Made by a program: the position numbers and the translations under genes
In this document: positions 1-12,141 of the stretch, piece after piece
Layout: each line of letters begins with the position of its first letter
How positions within the stretch are numbered: the stretch's first letter is position 1
Assembly: GCF_021341785.1 (NCBI RefSeq)
Contig: NZ_JAJTTF010000002.1
Coordinates: 124,001-188,000 of the forward strand
Reading direction: 5' to 3'
Origin: Microbacterium sp. Au-Mic1
GTDB taxonomy: Bacteria; Actinomycetota; Actinomycetes; Actinomycetales; Microbacteriaceae
Length of the DNA stretch: 64,000 nucleotides
The notes under the pieces: model-generated
What the model saw: the letters and a program-made list of their open reading frames with translations, nothing else
What the model was told of the DNA's origin: nothing
Database searches by the model: none

Positions 1-33
1 ACGCCGTGCTGGCACGGGGCGGACGCACGGCGT
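1..33. terminator. Inverted repeat, possible terminator of a gene left of the window
   Basis: The first eight bases (ACGCCGTG) and bases 26-33 (CACGGCGT) are perfect reverse complements and could close a hairpin with a 17-base loop. There is no T-tract. It lies upstream of the otsA promoter, so it may end a transcript from the gene outside the window. Weak evidence. Confidence 0.3.
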
Positions 34-66
34 CCTGACCTGAACGACGTCGGGCCACGCCGGTGA

Positions 67-72
67 CTAGCC
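67..72 (+). promoter_or_regulatory. Candidate -10 box of otsA (TAGCCT)
   Basis: TAGCCT fits the actinobacterial TANNNT -10 pattern and would give a short leader of about 30 bases before the otsA start at 110. No convincing -35 box is visible. Confidence 0.4.
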
Positions 73-109
73 TGGAGGAGGCATCCCCGCTGCCGTGAGG
101 AGCGTTCCC

Positions 110-1528
110 ATGACTTCGTCCACCCCCACCGCCTCGTTCGTGATCGTCGCGAATCGGCTGCCGGTCGACCGCGTGCAAGGACCTGACGGCGCCGAGGTCT
201 GGCGACGCTCTCCGGGTGGTCTCGTCGCCGCGCTCGAACCCGTCATGCAGGCGGTGGACGGCGCCTGGGTCGGCTGGGCGGGTCAGTCCGATCTCGAGCT
301 CAAGCCGTTCGTCGAGGACGGCATCCTGCTGCTGCCGGTGACGTTGTCCGCGCAGGAGGTCGAGGAGTACTACGAGGGCTTCGCGAACGACACGATCTGG
401 CCGCTCTATCACGATGTGATCGCGCCACCGCAGTTCCATCGCGAGTGGTGGGACGCCTACGTGCGGGTGAACCGCCGATTCGCCGAGCGGGCGGCGCGCG
501 CCGTGTCGCAGGGCGGCACGGTCTGGGTGCACGACTACCAGCTGCAGCTCGTGCCGGCCTTCCTGCGTGAACTGCGACCCGACCTCACGATCGGCTACTT
601 CCATCACATCCCGTTCCCGGCGCACGGGCTGTATGCGCAGCTGCCCTGGCGGGATCAGGTGCTGCAGGGCCTGCTCGGGGCCGATGTCGTCGGCTTCCAG
701 CGTGCACAGGACGCGACCAACTTCCTCGCCGCCGTGCGCCGCAGGCTGCGTCTCGAGGTGAAGGGATCCACGGTCTCCGTCCCGTGGGGCGGCCCGCGAA
801 CGACTGTCGCGCGCGCGTTCCCGATCTCGATCGACACCACGCCGTACACCGAGCTCGCGGCCCGCCCCGACGTCCGTGCCCGTGCGGCCGAGATCCGCGA
901 GGGGCTCGGCAATCCGCGCAAGATCCTGCTCGGTGTCGACCGGCTCGACTACACCAAGGGGATCCGGCACCGCATCAAGGCCTTCGGGGAGCTGCTGGAT
1001 CAGGCCCGGCTCTCGGTCGAAGACGTCACGCTGGTGCAGGTCGCGAGCCCCAGTCGGGAGCGGGTGGACGCCTACGTGCAGCTGCGCGACGAGATAGAGC
1101 TCGCCGTCGCGCGGATCAACGGCGATCGCGACACCATGGAGCACACCGCGATCCGCTACCTGCACCAGGGCTTCCCACGTGAGGAGATGGTCGCCCTCTA
1201 CCTCGCCGCCGATGTGATGCTCGTCACCGCCCTTCGCGACGGCATGAACCTCGTCGCCAAGGAGTACGTCGCCGCCCGCGGAGATCACCGCGGCGTGCTC
1301 GTGCTGAGCGAGTTCACCGGGGCCGCCGACGAACTGCGCCAGGCGATCCTGGTCAACCCGCACGACATCGACGGGCTCAAGGACGCGATCATGCAGGCCG
1401 TCGAGATGCCGCCGCGAGAGCAGGCGCGCCGGATGAGGGCGCTGCGCAAGCGGGTGCTGGAGAACGATGTGAACGCCTGGTCGCGGGACTTCCTCGCGGC
1501 CCTCGAGAACGTACGGAGCGCACGATGA
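110..1528 (+). CDS. otsA: Trehalose-6-phosphate synthase (GT20)
   Basis: Transfers glucose from UDP- or ADP-glucose to glucose-6-phosphate to make trehalose-6-phosphate in the cytoplasm. About 472 residues, the usual length of a stand-alone OtsA. GT20 landmarks are visible: an N-terminal VIVANRLP strand, the WVHDYQLQLVPAFLR and IGYFHHIPFP segments, LGVDRLDYTKGI, and the C-terminal nucleotide-sugar site ALRDGMNLVAKEYVAA. The ATG at 110 is preferred to an in-frame GTG at 95, because AGGAG at 98-102 sits seven bases before the ATG and the GTG overlaps this ribosome site. The stop overlaps the otsB start (ATGA), so the pair is translationally coupled. High certainty for function. Confidence 0.96.
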   Translation: MTSSTPTASFVIVANRLPVDRVQGPDGAEVWRRSPGGLVAALEPVMQAVDGAWVGWAGQSDLELKPFVEDGILLLPVTLSAQEVEEYYEGFANDTIWPLYHDVIAPPQFHREWWDAYVRVNRRFAERAARAVSQGGTVWVHDYQLQLVPAFLRELRPDLTIGYFHHIPFPAHGLYAQLPWRDQVLQGLLGADVVGFQRAQDATNFLAAVRRRLRLEVKGSTVSVPWGGPRTTVARAFPISIDTTPYTELAARPDVRARAAEIREGLGNPRKILLGVDRLDYTKGIRHRIKAFGELLDQARLSVEDVTLVQVASPSRERVDAYVQLRDEIELAVARINGDRDTMEHTAIRYLHQGFPREEMVALYLAADVMLVTALRDGMNLVAKEYVAARGDHRGVLVLSEFTGAADELRQAILVNPHDIDGLKDAIMQAVEMPPREQARRMRALRKRVLENDVNAWSRDFLAALENVRSAR

Positions 1529-2313
1529 CCCGCGACTGGACCGCCGCCGAGACCGATCCCGCTCTCGCCGAGATCGCACGCACCCCGCGCCTGCTGGTCG
1601 CGCTCGACTTCGACGGCACGGTCTCGCCGCACGTGGTCGACCCGATGGCCGCGAGAGCGCTGCCTGCGGCCGTGACCGCGGTGAACCGTCTCGTCGCGCT
1701 GCCGGAGACGTTCGTGGCGTACGCGTCCGGTCGGAGCCTGCACGACCTGCGCGAGATCACGGAGCACCAGGACGGATCCCGGATTCTGCTCGCCGGATCC
1801 CACGGGGCGCAGTTCTGGTTCCCTGACACCGGGGAGGAGACCGACCTCTCCACCGAGCCTGCCGACCGTGCCGAGATCATCGACGAGATGCGTGCGCTGA
1901 TCGGGGATCTGGACGGCGTCGTGCACGAGCCGAAGACGTTCGGCTTCGGCGTGCACACCCGCACCGCGACCCCCGGACAGGAGGAGCTGGCCTTCGTGCG
2001 CGTCGAGAAGTGGGCCGCCGACCGGATCCCCTCCTGGCGGCGGCGCACGGGGCACCACCTGCGCGAGTACTCCTGGAGGGCCGAGGGCAAGGACGCGGCG
2101 CTGGACCGGCTGCGCGAGCACGTCGGCGCGACCGCGGTGCTGTTCGCCGGCGACGACGTGACGGACGAGGACGGCATGCGCACCCTCGGCGGTGCCGACC
2201 TGGGTGTTCGGATCGGGGCGGGCGAGACGGCGGCGGCGCTGCGGGTCGCGGATCCGGCGGCGTTCGCCGTGCTGCTCGACGCCCTGGCCGACGCCAGAGC
2301 GACCGCGCAATAG
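1525..2313 (+). CDS. otsB: Trehalose-6-phosphate phosphatase (HAD superfamily)
   Basis: Removes phosphate from trehalose-6-phosphate, completing trehalose synthesis begun by OtsA. 262 residues, a normal length. The HAD nucleophile motif DFDGTVSP is near residue 30, a Ser/Gly-rich SGRS segment follows at about 73, and the late acidic motif GDDVTDEDGM near 210 supplies Mg2+ ligands. It starts four bases inside otsA, which indicates a two-gene operon. The TAG stop at 2311 is itself part of a TANNNT sequence that could serve as the -10 of the following leader transcript. Confidence 0.95.
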   Translation: MTRDWTAAETDPALAEIARTPRLLVALDFDGTVSPHVVDPMAARALPAAVTAVNRLVALPETFVAYASGRSLHDLREITEHQDGSRILLAGSHGAQFWFPDTGEETDLSTEPADRAEIIDEMRALIGDLDGVVHEPKTFGFGVHTRTATPGQEELAFVRVEKWAADRIPSWRRRTGHHLREYSWRAEGKDAALDRLREHVGATAVLFAGDDVTDEDGMRTLGGADLGVRIGAGETAAALRVADPAAFAVLLDALADARATAQ

Positions 2314-2737
2314 ACTGCTTCCATGCGCGCGCAGCACGGATCCGATCGTCCGTCGGTCGCGCGCCCCGGCGGCGGGAGCATCGTCGATCATGCGTTAGGC
2401 TTGATGCACGTTCGATGCGTGATCGGCACAACCGGATCCCGGATCGGACGCAGAGCTCCGGCGGTCTCGCAGACCGCCGGGCGCGATGGTGATCTGAATC
2501 GGGTCGATATCGCGGCTCGTGCTCTCGACGCACTCGTCGAGACGCCTGAGCCGGGCTCACACCACGACGGCCTGCGTCGTGGATCAGAGCCGACTTCTCC
2601 GCGCTGCACCCGAGGCGTTCCAGCCCAATCTCTCCGACCCCTGCGCTCCGCCTCTCGCGGACCGGGTCGGAATGTCGTCCGCGACGGGGCATCGTCCCGC
2701 CGCTTCCGCCGATCGTTCACCACCGCAAGGAACCTTC
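2314..2737 (+). promoter_or_regulatory. Long structured leader upstream of ilvB
   Basis: These 424 bases between otsB and ilvB hold no convincing gene. A possible -10 (TAGACT, 2311-2316) overlaps the otsB stop. Two perfect hairpins are visible: CCGGCGGTCT/AGACCGCCGG (2458-2467 and 2471-2480, 3-base loop) and CCACGACG/CGTCGTGG (2562-2569 and 2575-2582, 5-base loop). Neither has a T-tract. ilvB leaders in actinobacteria are known to attenuate through a leader peptide rich in Val/Ile/Leu codons. I found no such run, only a GTG-started frame at 2519 that reads TTTACVV across the second hairpin. Regulatory function is therefore likely but the mechanism is not established. Confidence 0.5.
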
Positions 2738-6249
<3,512 letters not shown>

Positions 6250-6259
6250 ACGGCTGACC

Positions 6260-6295
6260 AAGAACGGGCGTCCCTTCGGGGGCGCCCGTTCTTCG
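6260..6295 (+). terminator. Rho-independent-type terminator after ilvBNC
   Basis: AAGAACGGGCG (6260-6270) pairs with CGCCCGTTCTT (6283-6293), and further GC/GU pairs extend the stem towards a small TTC loop. The 3' arm ends in TTCTTCGTT. It lies about 100 bases after ilvC and before the next gene. Confidence 0.75.
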
Positions 6296-6384
6296 TTCCG
6301 CCCGCCCCCGGATGTATCAGGGGCTCGCCCGGCTGCTCTTCTCCTGCGTCAGTGCGGCGATCGCGACCGACCGGAGGACATGAG

Positions 6385-7221
6385 ATGAACACCGAACCAT
6401 GGGGCACGCTGCAGGAGCCGTCGTCGGACTCGCGCGTCACCCCGCTGCAGTATCTGCTCAGCGCGCAGGGACACGCGGTGCCGATCACGGGGAGCTTCGA
6501 CGGTGCGACCACCGCCGCGGTCAAGGCCGTGCAGGCCGCCGCCGGCCTCGTCCAGGACGGCGTCGTCGGAATACGCACCTGGCGCCACCTCGTCGTGCCG
6601 CTCCAGGCCGGTTCCACGGGCGATGCGGTGCGCGCGCTGCAGTCCTTCGGGCTGCGCGAAGGACCCGGATCCGCACCGCTCGTCGTCGATGGCGGTTTCG
6701 GCCCGATCACCGATGCGCGCGTGCGCTCGTTCCAGGCCAGCTGGGGTCTCGCGATCGACGGGATCGTCGGCGGGCAGACCTGGTCGTTTCTCATGGCGGA
6801 TCACTTCCCGTCGCCGTGGGCGCTCGTGATCGAGGGCGCGGTGCAGGCGGTCAACAGCCATGTGCTCGCCGCGCAGCATCTGCTGCGTGCTCACGGCGCC
6901 ACCATCGCGGCGGACGGCGCGTTCTTCGCGCTGAGCGGGGCGGCGCTGGAGGACTTCCAGCGGACGATCCGCTCGACCGAGATCGGCACGACGGTCGGGC
7001 AGCTCGACTGGCCCCACCTGATCATGACGGTCCAGCTCGGCAGCACGGGGGAGGCCGTCATGGCCCTGCAGAGTCAGCTCCCTGGGCTCACGGTCGACGG
7101 CGTCTTCGGGCCGGTGACGGACGCAGCGGTCCGCGACTTCCAGGCGAAGTTCGCACCTCCCGCGGACGGCATCGCGGGTCCCGACACCTGGCACAGCCTG
7201 TTCGTGCCGCTCTTCGACTGA
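6385..7221 (+). CDS. Protein made of peptidoglycan-binding-like repeats
   Basis: 278 residues. At least three PG_binding_1-like repeats are visible, each with an LQ...G...DG.FG..T...V..FQ pattern: about residues 12-70 (SFDGATTAAVKAVQAAAGLVQDGVVG), 75-140 (GGFGPITDARVRSFQASWGLAIDGIVG) and 215-275 (VDGVFGPVTDAAVRDFQAKFAPPADGIAG), plus a degenerate one at 150-210. No signal peptide, membrane segment or catalytic domain is seen, so export is unclear. In this family such repeats usually bind cell wall. The ATG at 6385 follows GGAGG by seven bases. It is monocistronic between the ilvC terminator and a convergent transporter gene. Confidence 0.8.
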   Translation: MNTEPWGTLQEPSSDSRVTPLQYLLSAQGHAVPITGSFDGATTAAVKAVQAAAGLVQDGVVGIRTWRHLVVPLQAGSTGDAVRALQSFGLREGPGSAPLVVDGGFGPITDARVRSFQASWGLAIDGIVGGQTWSFLMADHFPSPWALVIEGAVQAVNSHVLAAQHLLRAHGATIAADGAFFALSGAALEDFQRTIRSTEIGTTVGQLDWPHLIMTVQLGSTGEAVMALQSQLPGLTVDGVFGPVTDAAVRDFQAKFAPPADGIAGPDTWHSLFVPLFD

Positions 7222-7242
7222 GAACGCTTCTCGCGGCGGCGC

Positions 7243-8367
7243 TCAGACCGGGAAGGCGACGCCTTCGCCGACCACGCGCAGAGCGATGCGCTGGCCGGGA
7301 CGGGTGAGTGCCGCGTTCCAGTGCCTGATGGTGATCGTGGGCGGCTCCGCAGACAGTCGGGGATCCGCGTCGGGACGCGGTTCCAGGTGGATCCGCACCG
7401 AGGACTCCGCGCCGAAGTACACGCCCTTCTCCACGGTCGCGCGGATGGGCGAGTCGGCGACGAGCTGCACCTGCTCGGGGCGCAGCATGAGCTGCACGTG
7501 CCCTCGTGCCGGAGGATTCCGCACCGGCACGTAACCGAGGGCGCAGGACGCGAGGGATCCGTCCAGCCAGGCGTCCAGGACGATCGCGTCGCCGAGGAAC
7601 TCCGCGACGCCGCGGTCGACGGGGCGCGTGTACACGACGAACGGGTGCCCGGTCTGCACCAGACGCCCGTCGCGCATGACGGCCACCTGGTCGGCGAAGC
7701 TCAGCGCCTCGGACTGGTCGTGCGTGACGAGGATGGTCGTCGTTCCGGCATCGGTCAGAATCCGCGCCACCGCCTCGCGGGTGGCGGCGCGCAGGCCGGT
7801 GTCGAGCGCCGAGAACGGCTCGTCCAGCAGCATCAGCTCGGGCTCGCGAGCGAGCGCCCTGGCGATCGCGACGCGCTGCTGCTGCCCGCCGGAGAGCTGG
7901 TCCGGGCGGCGCTCAGCCACGTCGTGCGGCAGCGAGACGAGGTCCAGCAGCTCGGCCACGCGCCGGTTCCGGTCCGCGCGACTGAGATCGTCCAGTCCGA
8001 AGGAGATGTTGCGCGCGACCGTCAGATGGGGGAAGAGCCCGCCGTCCTGCGTGACGTAGCCGATGTCGCGGCGGTGCACGGGCACCCAGGTCCCGGGTCC
8101 GACGACCGTGGCGGAGCCGAGCACGACCTCGCCCTCGTCGGGGCGTTCGAAACCGGCGATGATCCGCAGCAGGGTGGTCTTGCCCGATCCCGACGCGCCG
8201 ACGATCGCCGTGATACCGCCGGTCTGCACGGCGAGATCGACGCCGTGCAGCACACGGTGCCCGCCGTACGAGGCGGTGATCCCGCCGACCTGCAGGTGCG
8301 CCGTGGGCAGCGGGCCCGTGCCGGGGGAGGGCACGGCGCCGAGGGATCCGAGGTTGTGTGCGGTCAT
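7243..8367 (-). CDS. fbpC: Iron(III) ABC transporter ATP-binding protein
   Basis: Energises the importer formed with the two genes upstream on the same strand. 374 residues. Walker A GASGSGKT is at about 57-64, a Q-loop (YVTQDGG) near 105, signature LSGGQQQ at 158-164, and Walker B LMLLDEP at 178-184 followed by the switch His in VTHDQSEA. A C-terminal region of about 130 residues resembles the TOBE domain of CysA/PotA/FbpC ATPases. The start ATG at 8367 overlaps the permease stop by four bases. Because the operon has a DtxR-like box and an FbpA-type binding protein, iron is the likeliest substrate; thiamine or another metal is less likely. Confidence 0.88.
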   Translation of the reverse strand: MTAHNLGSLGAVPSPGTGPLPTAHLQVGGITASYGGHRVLHGVDLAVQTGGITAIVGASGSGKTTLLRIIAGFERPDEGEVVLGSATVVGPGTWVPVHRRDIGYVTQDGGLFPHLTVARNISFGLDDLSRADRNRRVAELLDLVSLPHDVAERRPDQLSGGQQQRVAIARALAREPELMLLDEPFSALDTGLRAATREAVARILTDAGTTTILVTHDQSEALSFADQVAVMRDGRLVQTGHPFVVYTRPVDRGVAEFLGDAIVLDAWLDGSLASCALGYVPVRNPPARGHVQLMLRPEQVQLVADSPIRATVEKGVYFGAESSVRIHLEPRPDADPRLSAEPPTITIRHWNAALTRPGQRIALRVVGEGVAFPV

Positions 8368-9902
8368 GCGGTCTCCGCGGTCGTGGGGGCGGATGTCATG
8401 GTGGCGCTGCCGGCAGACACGTCCGCGGTGGAGAGCGCCGTGGACTGCCGGAACAGCAGGTAGGTCATGGGTGCGGACAGCAGGATCAGCAGCGTCGCGT
8501 AGGGCGCCGCGCCCGCGAAGTCGATCTCGCTCGACAGGCTCCAGAACCGTGTGGCCAGGGTCTGCACGCCGATCGGCGAGAGCAGCAGCGTCGCGGTCAG
8601 CTCTCCGGCCACGGCGAGGAACACCATCGCCAGCGCAGCGGCCGTGGCCGGTGCCACCAGGCGAAGGGTGACGCCGCAGAAAGCCCGCAGCGGGCGGCGC
8701 CCTAGGGCCTGGGCGGCTTCCTCCAGGCTCTGCGGCGCCTGGGCGATGCCGGCCTGCAGCGGCACCAGCGCGCGGGGCAGGAACAGCAGCGCGTACGCGA
8801 GGAGCAGCAGCGCGGTGGTCTGGTACAGGGCCGGCACGAAGAAGAGCGAGACGGTGACCAGCGCGAGCGCGAGCACGATGCCCGGCATGGAGCTCGTGAC
8901 GTAGTTCGTGCGCTCCAGCAGCCGGCTGAACACGCCGGGGCGGCGCACCGCCAGCCAGGACAACGGGAACGCGGCGATGACCGTGACCACGCCGCCACCC
9001 AGCGCGAGCCCCAGGGTCTGCAGCAGCGTCGGCACGAGATCGGGCGCCGTCCAGACCGCCGCGCCGCCATAGGCCAGCCATCCGCCGATCACGACGGCGG
9101 GCACGCCGAGCGCGGCGATCCCGAGCGCGAGCAGGGCGACCTGCGCCGGTACCTGCCATCCGCGCAGCCGGATCCGACGGGGTGGGGCGGCAGTGCCGGA
9201 TCCGATCCGCGCGTAACGTGCACGGCCGCGCGCCCGGCTCTCCAGCAGGAGCAGCGCGAAGCACAGCAGCATCAGCACGCCGGAGAGCATGCTCCCCGCG
9301 GAGCCGTTGAACGTGGATCGATACTGGTCCATGATCGCCGTCGTGAAGGTGTCGAACCGGATCAGGGCGAACGCGCCGTACTCGCTGAGCAGGTGGAGTC
9401 CTACGAGCAGCGCACCGCCGAGCAGCGCGAGCCGCAGCTGCGGCAGCACCGTGCCGAAGAACACGCGTACCGGGCCGCGGCCGAGACTCGCGGCGGCCTG
9501 CTCCAGAGCGGGATCCAGCCGAGCCAGCGCAGCGCGCACCGGGAGGTACACGAGGGGGAAGTACGACAGCGTCGCCAGCAGCACACCTGATGCGAGACCG
9601 GCGAGCGAGGGGATCGCCGAGACCCACGCGTAGGAGTTCACGAAGGCGGGGATCGCCAGAGGCATCGCGAGAACGGCCCCCCATGCGCCGGCGCCGGCGA
9701 GCGAGGTGCGCTCCACGAGCCAGGCGCCGCCGACCCCGATCACGGCGCACAGCGGCACGGTGATCGCGACGAGCAAAACGGTGTTCGTGAGCAGCTCGCC
9801 GACGCGCGGCCGGAAGATCAGCGCCGCCGATTCGGCCCAGCCGATCTGTGCCGCCGTGGTGACCACGAACAGAAGCGGCAGCAGCGAGAGCGCTGCGACC
9901 AC
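8364..9902 (-). CDS. fbpB: Iron(III) ABC transporter permease, fused two-domain type
   Basis: Membrane channel of the importer. At least 512 residues with about 12 membrane segments in two homologous halves, each ending in an EAA-like loop (EQAAASLGRGPVRVFFGTVLP at about 135-155 and EEAAQALGRRPLRAFCGVTLR near 390). This is the FbpB/FutB fused form. The only standard start in frame is a GTG at 9902 with no ribosome site, and it would cut into the first membrane helix. The frame stays open upstream to the TAA of the binding-protein gene at 10023, reading RGAGSWVVITAGVVV just before the GTG. The true N-terminus is therefore probably longer and may use a non-standard start. Confidence 0.88.
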   Translation of the reverse strand: MVAALSLLPLLFVVTTAAQIGWAESAALIFRPRVGELLTNTVLLVAITVPLCAVIGVGGAWLVERTSLAGAGAWGAVLAMPLAIPAFVNSYAWVSAIPSLAGLASGVLLATLSYFPLVYLPVRAALARLDPALEQAAASLGRGPVRVFFGTVLPQLRLALLGGALLVGLHLLSEYGAFALIRFDTFTTAIMDQYRSTFNGSAGSMLSGVLMLLCFALLLLESRARGRARYARIGSGTAAPPRRIRLRGWQVPAQVALLALGIAALGVPAVVIGGWLAYGGAAVWTAPDLVPTLLQTLGLALGGGVVTVIAAFPLSWLAVRRPGVFSRLLERTNYVTSSMPGIVLALALVTVSLFFVPALYQTTALLLLAYALLFLPRALVPLQAGIAQAPQSLEEAAQALGRRPLRAFCGVTLRLVAPATAAALAMVFLAVAGELTATLLLSPIGVQTLATRFWSLSSEIDFAGAAPYATLLILLSAPMTYLLFRQSTALSTADVSAGSATMTSAPTTAETA

Positions 9903-10022
9903 GACGCCGGCCGTGATGACGACCCACGACCCCGCCCCGCGGGAGACGCCGCGGGGCGGCCGGAGCTGTCGCGCTCCGGCCGCCCGTCGGGAGGTGGTCG
10001 TCGAGGTGGTGATGTCTGCGCC

Positions 10023-11075
10023 TTAGAGCAGGCCCGCCTGGGTCATCAGATCGGTGACCTGCTTGGAGTTCAGCGTAGCCGGGTCGATGGTCGGCGCCTG
10101 CAGATCCTTGAGCGGCACGAGCTTCGGGTTGGCGGCGACGCCGGATCCGACCGGGTACTCGAACGAGGTGCCGGTCTGCAGGATCTTCTGGCCCTCCGCA
10201 CCGGTGACGAACGCCAGGAACTTCTGCGCCGCGGCCTGGTGCTTGCTCGACTTCAGCACGCCGCCCCCGGACACGGACACGAACGCGCCTGGATCCTGGT
10301 TCTTGAAGTAGTGCAGCTGCACGTTCTTCGAGTTCTCACCGGTCTGCGCCTGGTCGCCGAACCAGTAGTAGTGGTAGATGACGGCGCCGTCGATCTCGCC
10401 GGCGTTCACGGCCTTCATCGCGGTGGAGTTGCCCTTGTAGGCGACGGAGTTCGTCTTCATGGCCTTCAGCCACGTCTCGGCGGCGTCGGCTCCCTTGAGC
10501 TGCACGAGGGCGGAGACGATGGCCTGGAAGTCGGCGCCGGACGGGGAAGCGGCCCAGCGGCCCTTCCAGGACGGGTCGGCGAGATCCATGAGCGAGGTCG
10601 GCAGCTGCGCCTCGGTGAGCTTCGACGTGTTGTACGCGAACACGGTCGAGCGGGCGGCGATGCCCACCCACTTGCCCGAGGACGGGCGGTACTCCGTCGG
10701 GACGTTCTTCAGAGCCTCATCGCCTGGCGAGGCGAACAGGCCGGCCTTCTCGACCGCCGACATCGACGGCGAGTTCTCGGTGAGGAACACGTCGGCGGGG
10801 GAGCGATCGCCCTCCTGGATGAGCTGCTGCGACATCTCGGTGTCGTCGCCGTTGCGCACCTGGACCTTGATACCGGTCGCCTTCGTGAACGCGTCGGTCC
10901 ACGACTTCGTGAGCTCCTCGTGCTGCGCGTTGTAGATCGTGATGGTCTGGCCGGCGAGGTCGTCGCCGCCGGCCGAGCTCGAGGTCGGCGTCGGGGAGCC
11001 GCTGCAGGCGGTGAGCGCGAGGGCGACGGCGGAGGCCGCCGCGGCGGCGGAGAGCAGCCGGAGGGAACGGTTCAC
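10023..11075 (-). CDS. fbpA: Iron(III) ABC transporter substrate-binding lipoprotein
   Basis: Extracytoplasmic binding protein that delivers ferric iron to the permease. 350 residues. A lipoprotein signal (NRSLRLL...AVALALTACSG) places the lipidated cysteine at about residue 25. The mature part shows FbpA-family features: ITIYNAQHEELTKSWTDAFTKATGIKV, a DVFLTENSPSM segment, and a C-terminal region with VIYHYYWFG supplying Tyr residues typical of iron coordination. The GTG at 11075 is preferred to an ATG 60 bases upstream, because it follows an AAGGA site and starts the lipoprotein signal. A DtxR/IdeR-like box lies 48 bases upstream. Confidence 0.9.
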   Translation of the reverse strand: MNRSLRLLSAAAAASAVALALTACSGSPTPTSSSAGGDDLAGQTITIYNAQHEELTKSWTDAFTKATGIKVQVRNGDDTEMSQQLIQEGDRSPADVFLTENSPSMSAVEKAGLFASPGDEALKNVPTEYRPSSGKWVGIAARSTVFAYNTSKLTEAQLPTSLMDLADPSWKGRWAASPSGADFQAIVSALVQLKGADAAETWLKAMKTNSVAYKGNSTAMKAVNAGEIDGAVIYHYYWFGDQAQTGENSKNVQLHYFKNQDPGAFVSVSGGGVLKSSKHQAAAQKFLAFVTGAEGQKILQTGTSFEYPVGSGVAANPKLVPLKDLQAPTIDPATLNSKQVTDLMTQAGLL

Positions 11076-11122
11076 GGAGAATCCTTCGAGGAGGGAGAGG
11101 CGCGGAGGTCGCGAATCACATA

Positions 11123-11141
11123 ATAGGTAAGGCAAGCCTCA
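11123..11141 (-). promoter_or_regulatory. DtxR/IdeR-like iron box
   Basis: The 19 bases ATAGGTAAGGCAAGCCTCA match the known DtxR/IdeR consensus (TTAGGTTAGGCTAACCTAA) at 14 positions. They lie directly upstream of the fbpA gene, where an iron-loaded repressor would block transcription. This supports iron as the transported substrate. Confidence 0.75.
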
Positions 11142-11171
11142 CTCAACAACCTGATGACCTTCCTGTGAAAG

Positions 11172-11203
11172 GGGCCCGACTCGCCCCGAAAGGCGGGTCG
11201 GCC
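11172..11203 (-). terminator. Hairpin after the fuconolactonase gene
   Basis: On the minus strand GGCCGACCCGCC and GGCGAGTCGGGCC form an imperfect GC-rich stem around TTTCGG, followed by CCTTTC. It sits just after the minus-strand fuconolactonase stop and before the fbpA promoter, so it probably separates the two units. Confidence 0.5.
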
Positions 11204-11208
11204 GCGGA

Positions 11209-12078
11209 TCACTCGACGCCGTAGAACCGTGCGGCGTTGTCCCAGAAGATCGCGTCGGCATCGAGTCCGCGCGCGCCGGCCCAGTCTGCCACCGTCCGAG
11301 CCCAGAGGTCGCGGCTCTCGGTGCGATACTCCGGCGGGGCGCCCGTGAGGGCGGAGACGGGCCAGTCGCCGCCCCACAGCAGGCGATCGGCTCCGAACGC
11401 CTCGGCAGCCGCGTCGAGGAACGGGGTCACCTGCTGCGGGCTCCAGGATCCGCCGGCCTCGGCCGGCAGCCCCGACAGCTTGACGGACACCTGCGGGTGT
11501 GCCGCCAGGTCTCTCAGGTCGCCCAGCCAGGCCACGGCAGGGGGGAGTGGATCCGCTGCCGTCCCGATCGCGGGCTTTCCGAGATGGTCGAGCGCGATCG
11601 GCAGAGCGGGCACCCAGGCCGCGAGGTCGGCGACGTCGGAGAGCTGATGGGCGCGCACGCACGCGTCGAAGCGGTATCCGTGCGCGGCCAGTGCGGCGGC
11701 GCCCGCACGGAACGCGTCGCTGCGTGCGGTGCCGTCGGGCTCGTCCTGGAGGTTGTGCCGCACCCCGACCACCGCGTCGATCCCCGTGAGGGCCGTGAGG
11801 TGCGCGGTCGTCTGCGCGCCGCGATCGAGTCGCGCGCCCGCCACGATGCCGATGACGCCTGTGCGTGCCGCGTTGTCCGCGACCCAGCGGGCCTCGTCGA
11901 TGAACTGCGCCTCGACGCACTCCGCTTGCACGAAGATCGCCGCCGCGCGCTCGGCGCCGTCGACGCTCGCGCGTGCGAGTTCCTCGGCCGCGTAGCGCTG
12001 AGCCAGCGGCCCGTCGAGCCACTCGTAGTCGAGGCGGGACGGATCCCACAGGTGCAGGTGGGAATCGAGTACGCGCAT
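11209..12078 (-). CDS. L-fuconolactonase (amidohydrolase family)
   Basis: Hydrolyses L-fuconolactone, the product of fucose dehydrogenase, to L-fuconate. 289 residues. Features of the amidohydrolase 2 family are clear: the N-terminal metal motif DSHLHLWDP (residues 4-12), the central LDHLGKPAIG with a conserved His, and the C-terminal LLWGGDWPVSAL. Activity on fuconolactone is inferred from the surrounding fucose genes; related enzymes act on galactarolactone or rhamnonolactone. The frame is open far upstream, but the ATG at 12078 gives the family start (MRVLDSHLHLW). It is divergent from the GntR-type regulator, with a shared operator between them. Confidence 0.87.
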   Translation of the reverse strand: MRVLDSHLHLWDPSRLDYEWLDGPLAQRYAAEELARASVDGAERAAAIFVQAECVEAQFIDEARWVADNAARTGVIGIVAGARLDRGAQTTAHLTALTGIDAVVGVRHNLQDEPDGTARSDAFRAGAAALAAHGYRFDACVRAHQLSDVADLAAWVPALPIALDHLGKPAIGTAADPLPPAVAWLGDLRDLAAHPQVSVKLSGLPAEAGGSWSPQQVTPFLDAAAEAFGADRLLWGGDWPVSALTGAPPEYRTESRDLWARTVADWAGARGLDADAIFWDNAARFYGVE

Positions 12079-12117
12079 GGGCACATCCTTCCGCAGATCG
12101 GCGCTCGTGTGGCGCAG

Positions 12118-12128
12118 ACATCCGATGT
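12118..12128. promoter_or_regulatory. Fucose regulon operator, copy 1
   Basis: ACATC-C-GATGT, a palindrome with a 1-base centre. It recurs exactly at 14548 and 19975. It lies between the divergent fuconolactonase and regulator genes, about 14 bases before the regulator's -10 box, so a bound repressor would cover its -35 region and could also give autoregulation. Confidence 0.75.
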
Positions 12129-12141
12129 TCGTGAAAACCCC

